A stretch of DNA of 15,043 nucleotides from CAIQJJ01 sp964606085 (lineage in GTDB: Bacteria; Chloroflexota; Anaerolineae; Anaerolineales; UBA4823): positions 1 through 15,043 of the forward strand of contig CAZSFD010000103.1 of the NCBI GenBank assembly GCA_964606085.1, in the 5' to 3' direction. Shown one piece after another: positions 1 through 7,488 of the stretch. Under the pieces are notes generated by a model. That model was not told the origin of the DNA. It saw nothing but the letters and a program-made list of their open reading frames with translations, and did not search any database. Both the position numbers and the translations under genes were made by a program. Every line of letters begins with the position of its first letter. Position 1 is the stretch's first letter.

Positions 1-576
1 GAGGCGATTGTCGTCACCGATGTGGGCCAAAACCAGATGTGGACGGCGCAATACTACAAGGTGGATAAGCCCTTCCACCTGATCACTTCAGGCGGCCTGG
101 GGACGATGGGCTATGCCCTGCCGGCGGCCATTGGGGCCAAGTTCGCCCGCCCCGATGCCAATGTGTGGGCCGTGGCTGGCGATGGCGGCTTTCAGATGAC
201 CGCCGCCGAGTTGACCACCGCCGCGCAGGAAGGTATCAAGGTCAACGTTGCCATCCTCAACAACGGCTTTTTGGGCATGGTGCGCCAGTGGCAGGAATTT
301 TTCTACGAGAAGAACTACTCTGCCACGCCGATGAAGTCGCCCGATTTCATCAAACTGGCCGAAGCCCACGGCTTGAAGGGCATCCGCGTTACCAGCCGCG
401 CCGAAGTGGAAGGCGCCATCCGCGAGGCCGAGGAGTCTGAAGGCACGGTGGTGGTCGAATTCCGCGTCGAACAGGAAGACTCGGTCTACCCAATGGTGCC
501 CGCCGGGGCCGACCTGAACCAGATGATCCGCCGCCCGAAACATTCGGCGATTGTGGAAACGGCGAAAGACAAGTAA
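1..576 (+). CDS. ilvB: Acetolactate synthase large subunit, C-terminal part (5' end outside window)
   Basis: Condenses two pyruvates to acetolactate, or pyruvate with 2-oxobutyrate to acetohydroxybutyrate: the first shared step of valine, leucine and isoleucine synthesis. The reading frame is open from base 1 (EAIVVTDVGQNQMW), so the gene starts upstream and the GTG at 22 is an internal valine. The 191 visible residues are the thiamine-diphosphate-binding C-terminal domain. The GDGGFQM motif (bases 178-198) followed by ILNNGFLGMVRQWQ is the family's GDG-to-NN cofactor and Mg2+ signature. The FHLITSGGLGTMGYALPAAIGAK stretch before it is also typical. The TAA stop (574-576) touches the left arm of the hairpin that fills the gap to ilvN, the regulatory subunit. 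The family call is secure. Catabolic or glyoxylate-carboligase relatives are unlikely given the ilvN-ilvC context. Confidence 0.96.
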   Translation, partial: EAIVVTDVGQNQMWTAQYYKVDKPFHLITSGGLGTMGYALPAAIGAKFARPDANVWAVAGDGGFQMTAAELTTAAQEGIKVNVAILNNGFLGMVRQWQEFFYEKNYSATPMKSPDFIKLAEAHGLKGIRVTSRAEVEGAIREAEESEGTVVVEFRVEQEDSVYPMVPAGADLNQMIRRPKHSAIVETAKDK

Positions 577-640
577 TTGCTGATTGTGGATTGCTGAATG
601 CTGATTGACAATCAGAAATCAGCAATCTGCAATCAGAAAT
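576..640 (+). repeat. Long imperfect hairpin filling the ilvB-ilvN gap (TGATTGCTGA word family)
   Basis: Folding about base 608 pairs 576-607 with 609-640. Of 32 positions, 27 are Watson-Crick, 2 are G-T (588/628, 587/629) and 3 are mismatched (600/616, 598/618, 579/637). The left arm is three degenerate copies of a TTGCTGATTG-like unit. The right arm is the complementary CAATCAG / AAATCAGCAATC / CAATCAG series. The core CTGATTG-A-CAATCAG is perfect. The ilvN Shine-Dalgarno follows directly. There is no T-tract, so it is not a classical terminator. Confidence 0.85.
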
Positions 641-653
641 TCAAGGAGTTTCT

Positions 654-1157
654 ATGCAACACACTCTCGTAGTTTTAGTAGAAGATAAGCCCGGCGTGCT
701 GAACCGGGTGGCCTCGCTGTTTCGGCGGCGTACGTTCAACATTGAGTCGCTCACGGTTGGGCACACCGAGAAACCCGGCGTCTCGCGCATGACCATTGTG
801 ATGGATGGCAGCCAGGTCAATGCGGAGCGGGTGACGGCCAACCTGTACAAACTTGTCAACGTGATCCAGGTGGCCGATCTCAGCGAAGTTCCCGCCATCA
901 GCCGCGATTTGGTGCTGGTGAAGGTGGCTGCCCCGCCCGAAAAACGCAGCGACATCATGCAGCTCGTCGAAGTCTACCGCTCGCGCATTGTAGACATCAC
1001 CAACGAGTCGCTGATCATCGAAACCACCGGCGACGAAGCAAAAATCTCCAGCCTGGTGGAAGTGCTGAAGCCCTTTGGCATCATCGAAATGGTGCGCACG
1101 GGGGCGGTGGCGATGGCGCGCGGCGTGACGGCAGTGCCGGCGGCGAACGGAAAGTAA
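654..1157 (+). CDS. ilvN: Acetolactate synthase small (regulatory) subunit
   Basis: The regulatory partner of IlvB: it binds the large subunit, raises its activity and usually carries valine feedback inhibition. At 167 residues it is the normal length. An N-terminal ACT domain spans about residues 1-75 (start MQHTLVVLVEDKPGVLNRVA, then RRRTFNIESLTVGHTE). The C-terminal domain follows with ALS-small features (VDITNESLIIETTGDEAKI and PFGIIEMVRTGAVAMARG). The start is fixed by AAGGAG at 643-648, five bases before the ATG. It lies 77 bases after ilvB and 119 before ilvC, each gap occupied by a hairpin repeat. Whether valine inhibition is retained cannot be judged from sequence alone. Confidence 0.96.
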   Translation: MQHTLVVLVEDKPGVLNRVASLFRRRTFNIESLTVGHTEKPGVSRMTIVMDGSQVNAERVTANLYKLVNVIQVADLSEVPAISRDLVLVKVAAPPEKRSDIMQLVEVYRSRIVDITNESLIIETTGDEAKISSLVEVLKPFGIIEMVRTGAVAMARGVTAVPAANGK

Positions 1158-1160
1158 AAA

Positions 1161-1257
1161 CGTTATTCGATAATTCGTAATTCGATAACTCGATACTGGC
1201 TGATAAGTCAATAACGAATATCGAATAACGAATATCGAATAACGAATATCGAATAAC
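1161..1257 (+). repeat. Tandem-repeat hairpin in the ilvN-ilvC gap (ATAACGAATATCGA x3)
   Basis: The right arm has three exact tandem copies of the 14-mer ATAACGAATATCGA (1211-1224, 1225-1238, 1239-1252) plus a further ATAAC (1253-1257). The left arm (1161-1196) is a degenerate series of GTTATTCGATAATTCG-like units that is nearly the reverse complement of the right arm. A spacer of about 14 bases (1197-1210) would form the loop. AAGGAG (1264-1269), the ilvC ribosome binding site, follows. The words are unrelated to those of the ilvB-ilvN element, but the architecture is the same. Confidence 0.85.
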
Positions 1258-1276
1258 TAGCAGAAGGAGCAATCAA

Positions 1277-2332
1277 ATGGCAAGCATCAATTTTGGCGGA
1301 ACGGTCGAGGAAGTGGTCATGCGCGAGGAATTTCCCCTCGAAAAGGCGCGTGAAGTGCTGAAGAACGAAGTGGTGGCGGTGTTGGGTTACGGCGTGCAAG
1401 GCCCGGCCCAGGCCCTCAACATGAAAGACAACGGCATCAATGTCATTATCGGGCAGGCTCCCGAAGACAAACGCTATTGGGATAAAGCCGTGGCCGATGG
1501 CTGGGTGCCCGGCGAGACGCTTTTCTCCATCGAAGAAGCTGTCCAGAAAGGCACGATCATCCAATACCTCGTTTCCGACGCGGCGCAGATGATCCTGTGG
1601 CCGAAGGTCAAAGCCAACCTGAAGAAGGGCGACGCCCTGTACTTCTCGCACGGCTTCTCCATCGTCTATGCCGACCAAACCGGCGTGGTGGCCCCCGATT
1701 TCGTGGATGTGATTCTTGTTGCCCCCAAAGGCTCCGGCGCTTCGGTGCGCGCCAATTACCTAGCCGGGGCGGGCATCAACAGCAGCTTCGCCGTCGAGCA
1801 AGATTACACCGGCCGCGCCCTCGAGCGCACCCTGGCCGTGGGCATTGCCATCGGTTCGGGCTATCTCTTCCCCACCACCTTCAAGCAGGAAGTTTATTCT
1901 GATCTCACCGGCGAGCGCGGCGTGCTCATGGGCGCATTGGCGGGCATCATGGAAGCGCAGTACAACCTGCTGCGCAAGCACGGCCACAGCCCCAGCGAAG
2001 CCTTCAACGAAACCGTGGAAGAACTTACCCAAAGCCTGATCCGCCTGGTGGACAAGAACGGCATGGACTGGATGTACGCCAACTGCTCCGCCACCGCCCA
2101 GCGCGGCGCCCTCGATTGGCGGCATCAGTTCCGCAAGGCCGTCGAACCTGTCTTCGACTGGCTGTACGAATCGGTCGCTTCCGGCGAGCAGACCCGTATC
2201 GTCCTTGCCGCCAACAGCGCCCCCGATTACCGAGAAAAACTCGAAGCCGAGTTGAAAGAAATGCGCGAATCCGAAATGTGGCAGGCTGGCGCGGCGGTTC
2301 GGTCGCTAAGGCCGGAAAATTGGAAAAAATAA
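1277..2332 (+). CDS. ilvC: Ketol-acid reductoisomerase, Ilv5-like
   Basis: Converts acetolactate or acetohydroxybutyrate to the dihydroxy acid by Mg2+-dependent isomerisation and NAD(P)H reduction. The Rossmann motif GYGVQG lies at residues 37-42, SHG at 124-126 and the VAPKGSG segment at 148-154. The metal-ligand region is SDLTGERGVLMG (D209, E213), with FNETVEE (E245, E249) further on. At 351 residues it is longer than the common class I enzyme of about 330. The wording (FGGTVEEVV, GINSSFAV, SGYLFPTTFKQEVYSDL, HGHSPSEAFNETVEE, terminal RPENWKK) resembles yeast Ilv5 and Bacteroidetes KARIs rather than the usual bacterial ETTFKEETETDL form. The cofactor loop after VIIG reads QAPEDKRYW and lacks the usual serine, so NADPH versus NADH preference is open. 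The start is set by AAGGAG, seven bases before the ATG. Confidence 0.96.
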   Translation: MASINFGGTVEEVVMREEFPLEKAREVLKNEVVAVLGYGVQGPAQALNMKDNGINVIIGQAPEDKRYWDKAVADGWVPGETLFSIEEAVQKGTIIQYLVSDAAQMILWPKVKANLKKGDALYFSHGFSIVYADQTGVVAPDFVDVILVAPKGSGASVRANYLAGAGINSSFAVEQDYTGRALERTLAVGIAIGSGYLFPTTFKQEVYSDLTGERGVLMGALAGIMEAQYNLLRKHGHSPSEAFNETVEELTQSLIRLVDKNGMDWMYANCSATAQRGALDWRHQFRKAVEPVFDWLYESVASGEQTRIVLAANSAPDYREKLEAELKEMRESEMWQAGAAVRSLRPENWKK

Positions 2333-2396
2333 AACGTGAAACGTGAAACGTGAAACATGATGCGTGAGGAAATCACCCATCACGTTTCACGCATCA
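2333..2396 (+). repeat. Tandem-repeat hairpin in the ilvC-leuA gap (AACGTGA units)
   Basis: Begins right after the ilvC stop with a period-7 tandem, AACGTGA three times, then AACATGA and TGCGTGA. The right side TCACGTTTCACG (2380-2391) is the exact complement of CGTGAAACGTGA, present at 2335-2346 and 2342-2353. TGATGCGTGA (2358-2367) pairs exactly with TCACGCATCA (2387-2396), so alternative registers of the stem are possible. The leuA GGAG follows eight bases downstream. Same architecture as the two preceding gaps, with different words. Confidence 0.82.
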
Positions 2397-2414
2397 AATT
2401 CCTGGAGACCTCCT

Positions 2415-4046
<1,632 letters not shown>

Positions 4047-4050
4047 ACGT

Positions 4051-4102
4051 GTTAGGGGTTAGGAGTTAGGAATATCCTAGCGCCTCACCCCTAACCTCTA
4101 AC
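4051..4102. terminator. Tandem-repeat hairpin between convergent leuA and vapC; possible terminator
   Basis: The left arm 4051-4070 (three GTTAGG-type units) pairs with 4083-4102 over 20 positions, with one G-T pair and two mismatches, around a loop of about 12 bases. On the + strand CTTTTGTCT follows (4102-4110), a weak T-tract, so it could end the leuA transcript. It lies between the leuA stop (4046) and the vapC stop (4113). It has the same build as the other gap hairpins, again with its own words. Confidence 0.6.
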
Positions 4103-4112
4103 TTTTGTCTAT

Positions 4113-4511
4113 CTACCGCAAAAACACGATATCGCACTCCCCTGCATCCGCAATCTTCTGCATTTCCCCCCGGTCGGTCGTGACGAGTGTGGAATGGGTG
4201 CTTTGAGCGAAAGCAACGGCAAAACTATCCCCCAAGGAAATTGGCGCATAAAAGGCTTTGATGTGGGCGGCGTTTTCTAGCATAGTCTCCCCCATATCGT
4301 CGGAAATAGCCACTTGTGCCATGCGTAGAAAGCTTTCAATCGGATTATGTTTCAAAAGCCGTCCGCGTAATTCGATGTAGCGCAATTCGACCCAATTCAC
4401 GGCATGAATTTGAAGTGTACTTTCTGGGTCACTCAATAGCCCTTCCAGGATATCGGTGCCAGTTTCACTGAACAGATAACAAAGGATGGCCCCGCTATCT
4501 AGCGTGTACAT
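4113..4511 (-). CDS. PIN-domain toxin, VapC type
   Basis: Probable ribonuclease toxin of a type II VapBC pair; PIN toxins cleave RNA using a Mg2+ site of acidic residues. With the start at 4511 the protein has 132 residues, the usual VapC length. All four expected acids are visible: D6 in MYTLDSGAIL, E42 in WVELRY, D95 in LGDSFAVA and D113 in TTDRGEM. Three consecutive ATGs (4517, 4514, 4511) are possible starts. 4511 best matches the family's N-terminus and has GGGG about eight bases upstream. The gene overlaps the 3' end of the antitoxin gene by about 17 bases. Its base composition is clearly more AT-rich than the flanking leu genes (for example 25 of 60 G+C in 4321-4380), which suggests acquisition. 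Target RNA unknown. Confidence 0.85.
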   Translation of the reverse strand: MYTLDSGAILCYLFSETGTDILEGLLSDPESTLQIHAVNWVELRYIELRGRLLKHNPIESFLRMAQVAISDDMGETMLENAAHIKAFYAPISLGDSFAVAFAQSTHSTLVTTDRGEMQKIADAGECDIVFLR

Positions 4512-4767
4512 CATCATCGCCCCGCACTTTCCAAACTTCGTGTTTATGTTGGTTCCATTCATCTACAGACATTGCATCTGTGCCGATGAGTGAACCGCGT
4601 AATTGCGCTAAAGCAGCCAGACGTTGCCCGTGCGACATCGCCTGGGGAACAGGTTCATCGTCCACCGTCACCGTCACCCTCACGCGTGCGCCTGCTTTGA
4701 TGGTGGGTGCTGGAATGATGATCTTTCCTTTTTTTGTCACGGTTGTAACTGTCTGAAATGTCTCCAT
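4495..4767 (-). CDS. Antitoxin, VapB-like
   Basis: A 90-residue protein directly upstream of, and overlapping, the PIN toxin: the standard antitoxin position. The N-terminus (METFQTVTTVTKKGKIIIPA then IKAGARVRVTV) looks like a small beta-strand-rich DNA-binding fold, possibly SpoVT/AbrB-like. The C-terminal half (residues 45-90, with LAALAQLRGSLIG and DEWNQHKHEVWK) would be the toxin-binding, flexible part. The start at 4767 is preferred to the in-frame start at 4821 because a strong AGAGG lies seven bases upstream and a good promoter lies within the longer reading frame. Known VapBC pairs autorepress, so binding near the promoter at 4790-4818 is likely; this is an inference. The family name is less certain than for the toxin. 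Confidence 0.72.
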   Translation of the reverse strand: METFQTVTTVTKKGKIIIPAPTIKAGARVRVTVTVDDEPVPQAMSHGQRLAALAQLRGSLIGTDAMSVDEWNQHKHEVWKVRGDDDVHAR

Positions 4768-4789
4768 ATCACACCTCTTTGGTGATTGT

Positions 4790-4818
4790 ATCATACGAAA
4801 AAATTGAGGTAATTTCAA
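4790..4818 (-). promoter_or_regulatory. Promoter of the vapBC pair
   Basis: On the - strand, -35 TTGAAA (4818-4813; 5 of 6 consensus) and -10 TATGAT (4795-4790; 5 of 6) are separated by exactly 17 bases. Transcription would start near 4783, giving a leader of about 15 bases that contains the AGAGG ribosome binding site. The promoter occupies the 55-base gap shared with leuC, so antitoxin binding here could also affect leuC. Confidence 0.65.
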
Positions 4819-4822
4819 CAAT

Positions 4823-6253
4823 ATGACCCCTCCCCAAACCCTCTTCCAAAAAATCTGGGATTCCCACGTCGTGGCCCAAGAACCTGAAAGCCCGGCGGTG
4901 CTGTATATTGACCTGCACCTCGTTCACGAGGTCACCTCGCCGCAGGCGTTTACCGGCTTGCGGGCGCGTGGCCTGAAAGTGCGCCGCCCCGATAAAACCG
5001 TCGCCACCGTAGACCACGGCATCCCCACCCGCCCGGCCCCCGTGGAAACCGAACTGGGCCGCCTGTATTTTGCCGACGAGATGTGCAAGACGCAGATCAA
5101 GATGCTCGAAGACAACGCCGCCGAGTTTGGGCTGCGCGTCTACGGCCTGAACAGCCCGCAGCAGGGCATCGTTCACGTCATCGGGCCAGAGCTGGGCTTG
5201 ACCCAGCCCGGCATGACCATCGTCTGCGGCGACAGTCATACCGCCACGCACGGTGCGTTCGGCGCGCTGGCTTTCGGCATCGGCACCAGCGAAGTGGAGC
5301 ATGTACTCGCCTCGCAGTGCCTTCTCCAGCGCAAACCCAGCACCTACGAAGTGCGCGTGGACGGCCAACTTCAGCCCGGCGTGACCGCCAAAGACATCAT
5401 CCTGGCGCTGATCGCCCGCATCGGCGTGGGCGGCGGCACGGGGCACGTTTTTGAATACACCGGCAGCGCCATCCGTGCCTTGAGCATGGAAGAGCGCATG
5501 ACCGTCTGCAATATGTCTATCGAAGGCGGCGCGCGTGCGGGGTTGATCGCCCCCGACGAAACGACCTTCGAATACCTGGCAGGCCGCGAGTTCGCCCCCA
5601 AAGGCGCTGCCTGGGATGCCGCCCTGGAGCGCTGGAAAGCCCTCCCCGGCGATGAAGGCGCCATCTACGACAAATCCATCACCCTCGATGCCTCCACCCT
5701 CGAACCGATGATCACCTATGGCACCAACCCCGGCATGGGCATGCCCATCAGCGGGCGCATCCCCGACCCGGAGAAACTCACCGACGCCAACGAAAAGCTG
5801 GCGCTGACCAAGGCCCTCAAGTATATGGGTCTCCAGCCCGGCCAGGCGCTGCTCGGCCAAAAGGTGGACGTGGTCTTCATCGGCAGTTGCACCAACGGCC
5901 GCCTTTCCGATCTGCGCGCTGCCGCATCCGTACTCAAAGGCCGCAAAGTAGCCGAGGGCATGCGCGTCCTGGCTGTCCCCGGTTCGGGCGCGGTCAAGCG
6001 CGCCGCCGAAGCCGAAGGCCTGGATGAAATCTTCCGCGCCGCCGGCGCCGAATGGCGCGACCCCGGCTGCTCGATGTGCATTGCGATGAATGGCGACGAA
6101 TTGGTCGCCGGGCAGTATGCCGTCAGCACCTCCAACCGCAACTTCGAAGGCCGCCAGGGCAAAGGCGGTCGCACCCTGCTTGCCAGCCCGCTGACGGCCG
6201 CGGCCGCGGCGGTGACGGGGCGCGTGACGGATCCGCGAAGTATGACAGGGTGA
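4823..6253 (+). CDS. leuC: 3-isopropylmalate dehydratase large subunit
   Basis: With LeuD, isomerises 2-isopropylmalate to 3-isopropylmalate; LeuCD-type enzymes can also isomerise citramalate. The aconitase-fold protein has 476 residues, the normal length. The [4Fe-4S] cysteines are present: C356 in GSCTNGR, and C416 and C419 in DPGCSMC. VDHGIPT, GDSHTATHGAFGALAFGIGTSEVEHVLASQ and the closing STSNRNFEGRQGKGGRTLLASP are all characteristic. A GAGGT (4806-4810) lies 12 bases before the ATG, longer than ideal. The gene begins only 55 bases from the divergent vapB. The inserted pair separates it from leuA, so it needs either its own promoter, which I could not identify convincingly, or read-through. 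Confidence 0.97.
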   Translation: MTPPQTLFQKIWDSHVVAQEPESPAVLYIDLHLVHEVTSPQAFTGLRARGLKVRRPDKTVATVDHGIPTRPAPVETELGRLYFADEMCKTQIKMLEDNAAEFGLRVYGLNSPQQGIVHVIGPELGLTQPGMTIVCGDSHTATHGAFGALAFGIGTSEVEHVLASQCLLQRKPSTYEVRVDGQLQPGVTAKDIILALIARIGVGGGTGHVFEYTGSAIRALSMEERMTVCNMSIEGGARAGLIAPDETTFEYLAGREFAPKGAAWDAALERWKALPGDEGAIYDKSITLDASTLEPMITYGTNPGMGMPISGRIPDPEKLTDANEKLALTKALKYMGLQPGQALLGQKVDVVFIGSCTNGRLSDLRAAASVLKGRKVAEGMRVLAVPGSGAVKRAAEAEGLDEIFRAAGAEWRDPGCSMCIAMNGDELVAGQYAVSTSNRNFEGRQGKGGRTLLASPLTAAAAAVTGRVTDPRSMTG

Positions 6254-6255
6254 GA

Positions 6256-6321
6256 AGGTAAACCAGTAGACCTGTAGACAGGTAACCTTGTCCCCTTGTC
6301 TACAGGTTTCCTTGCTTACCT
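6256..6321 (+). repeat. Hairpin in the leuC-leuD gap (CCTGTAGACAGG words)
   Basis: 6256-6280 pairs with 6297-6321 in one register across 25 positions, with three mismatches (6262/6315, 6264/6313, 6267/6310) and one G-T pair (6269/6308). The core CCTGTAGACA/TGTCTACAGG is perfect and the loop is 16 bases. Degenerate AGGTAACC / CCTGTAGACAGG units repeat in each arm. It starts three bases after the leuC stop. Confidence 0.8.
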
Positions 6322-6373
6322 GTTTATGCGTATAAACATAGTTTTATCGGCGTGGTCTGCGCCCTCAAAGCGT

Positions 6374-6398
6374 AATCGAAAATCAGCAATCAAAAATC
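6374..6398 (+). repeat. Half-element directly before leuD (AATCAGCAATC words)
   Basis: AATC-type units including ATCAGCAATCAAAAATC end two bases before the leuD ATG. The words match the 3' arms of the hairpins before ilvN and the DUF1330 gene, but no complementary arm is present here. There is no Shine-Dalgarno sequence between it and the start codon. Confidence 0.6.
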
Positions 6399-6400
6399 TT

Positions 6401-6988
6401 ATGGCCCAATTCACCCAACTCACCTCCCGTGTCGTCCCCCTGCCCGTCAATGACATTGACACCGACCAGATCATCCCGGCGCGCTTCCTCAAAGTGACCG
6501 ATAAGGCCGGCCTGGGCGCTAACCTCTTCGCCGACTGGCGCTACAACCCCGACGGTTCGCCGAAGCCCGAATTTATCCTCAACCAGCCCGAACAGGCCGG
6601 CGCGGCGGTGCTGCTGGCTGGCGATAACTTCGGCTGCGGTTCCAGCCGCGAACACGCCCCCTGGGCGCTGACCGCCTTCGGCTTTCGCGCCGTCATCTCC
6701 ACCTCCTTCGCCGATATTTTCCGCAACAACGCCCTCAAAAACGGCCTGCTGCCAGTTATCGTAGATGCTGCCACGCACAAGATGCTCTTTGACATGGTGG
6801 AAGAACTCCCCCGCGCCGAAGTGACGATTGATCTCGCCGCCCAAACCGTCAGCCTTCCCACCGGGCATTCCGTCAACTTCCCCATTGACCCCTTCTCCAA
6901 AAACTGCCTGCTGCGCGGCGTGGATGAACTGGGATACATTTTGGGGTTTGGCGAGAAGATCGCAGCATACGAAAAGATTTCTGATTGA
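6401..6988 (+). CDS. leuD: 3-isopropylmalate dehydratase small subunit
   Basis: The swivelling-domain partner of LeuC. At 195 residues it is the usual size. The opening RVVPLPVNDIDTDQIIPARF and the GDNFGCGSSREHAPWAL segment (substrate-binding loop) are diagnostic, as is STSFADIFRNNALKNGLLPV. ATG 6401 was chosen because the typical LeuD N-terminus begins there. The in-frame ATGs at 6296 and 6326 would add 35 or 25 unrelated residues encoded by the hairpin region. No ribosome binding site is visible; the ATG directly follows an AATCAAAAATCTT stretch. The last codons (Ile-Ser-Asp-stop) lie inside the left arm of the next hairpin, so that element extends into the coding sequence. Confidence 0.96.
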   Translation: MAQFTQLTSRVVPLPVNDIDTDQIIPARFLKVTDKAGLGANLFADWRYNPDGSPKPEFILNQPEQAGAAVLLAGDNFGCGSSREHAPWALTAFGFRAVISTSFADIFRNNALKNGLLPVIVDAATHKMLFDMVEELPRAEVTIDLAAQTVSLPTGHSVNFPIDPFSKNCLLRGVDELGYILGFGEKIAAYEKISD

Positions 6989-7036
6989 TGACTGCTGATT
7001 GTTGATTAGAAAATCAGCAATCGGCAATCAGAAATC
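6976..7036 (+). repeat. Hairpin overlapping the leuD stop and filling the gap to the DUF1330 gene
   Basis: 6976-7001 and 7011-7036 pair across 26 positions with three mismatches (6988/7024, 6992/7020, 7001/7011) and one G-T pair (6989/7023). The outer 12 pairs (GATTTCTGATTG with CAATCAGAAATC) are perfect and the loop is nine bases. The leuD stop TGA (6986-6988) is inside the left arm. It shares its words with the ilvB-ilvN and cimA elements. Confidence 0.85.
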
Positions 7037-7047
7037 TACAATCCAAA

Positions 7048-7329
7048 ATGGTTTACCAAATCCTCGACCTCGACGTTCACGACCCGGCGCTTTATGCCCA
7101 ATACACCGCCCCGGTGACGGAGATCATCCATCATTACGGCGGGAAGTACCTGGTGCGCGGCGGCAAAATCCATTCGGCCAGTGGGTGGGAGCCAAAGCGC
7201 ATCGTGGTGATCACTTTCGAGAGCGCCGAACGCCTGCAAGCCTGCTACGCCTCGCCCGAATACCGGGCTATCATCCACCTGCGCCGACAATCCTCAACCT
7301 CGAAATCCGTTGTGGTCGAAGGAGTTTAA
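7048..7329 (+). CDS. DUF1330 family small protein
   Basis: A 93-residue protein matching the DUF1330 pattern, a dimeric alpha-beta-barrel (ferredoxin-like) family of unknown function. Visible hallmarks are YQILDLDVHDPALYAQYTAP, then HYGGKYLVRGG (residues about 29-39), RIVVITFESAERLQACYASPEYRAI and a C-terminal VVVEG. No catalytic role can be assigned. It lies between leuD and cimA, where leuB would be common in leu operons, with the same orientation and the same style of gap elements, so it is probably co-transcribed. No Shine-Dalgarno is visible: ACAATCCAAA precedes the ATG. The family call is firm; any link to leucine synthesis is only contextual. Confidence 0.85.
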   Translation: MVYQILDLDVHDPALYAQYTAPVTEIIHHYGGKYLVRGGKIHSASGWEPKRIVVITFESAERLQACYASPEYRAIIHLRRQSSTSKSVVVEGV

Positions 7330-7330
7330 A

Positions 7331-7369
7331 TCACCTTGTCACCCACTCATCCCATCACCCAGTCACCCG
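7331..7369 (+). repeat. Short tandem GTCACCC-like units after the DUF1330 gene
   Basis: Degenerate units (TCACC, GTCACCC, CTCATCCC, ATCACCC, GTCACCC) run in one direction with no complementary arm. It resembles one arm of the hairpin elements seen elsewhere in this operon. Bases 7370-7404 show nothing recognisable. Confidence 0.45.
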
Positions 7370-7404
7370 CATTCATCATTATTATTCGCCAACCAGTGTG
7401 AAGA

Positions 7405-7476
7405 TTTCTGATTGGTGGTTTTTGGTTGCTGATTGAGCCAGTCGGAAATCACCAACCAAAAATCAGCAACCAGAAA
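7405..7476 (+). repeat. Long hairpin before cimA (TTTGGTTGCTGATT words)
   Basis: 7405-7434 pairs with 7447-7476 over 30 positions: 26 Watson-Crick, one G-T, three mismatches, and a 12-base loop (7435-7446). The words are related to the leuD/DUF1330 and ilvB-ilvN elements, but carry local variants (GGTTTTTGGTTG) mirrored in the opposite arm as CAACCAAAAATC. A TAGGA ribosome binding site follows immediately. Confidence 0.85.
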
Positions 7477-7488
7477 ATAGGAAAAAAA

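Noticed and set aside
576..640. Gap hairpins as leucine attenuators or T-box leaders
   Set aside because: They lie between genes and not before the operon, lack a Leu-rich leader peptide, specifier loop or T-box sequence, and mostly lack T-tracts.
1211..1257. Regularly spaced repeats as a possible CRISPR array
   Set aside because: The 14-bp units are directly adjacent without spacers, and no cas genes are present.
4743..4771. A + strand promoter for leuC overlapping the vapB start (TTGTAA ... ATATCA)
   Set aside because: The spacing is right but the -10 matches poorly; not strong enough to report.
4769..5860. 363-codon - strand frame opposite leuC
   Set aside because: Gly/Ala/His-rich shadow of leuC that also runs into the vapB promoter; no family resemblance.
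6296..6400. N-terminal extension of LeuD from ATG 6296 or 6326
   Set aside because: The extra residues come from hairpin sequence and do not resemble LeuD; the family's usual N-terminus begins at 6401.
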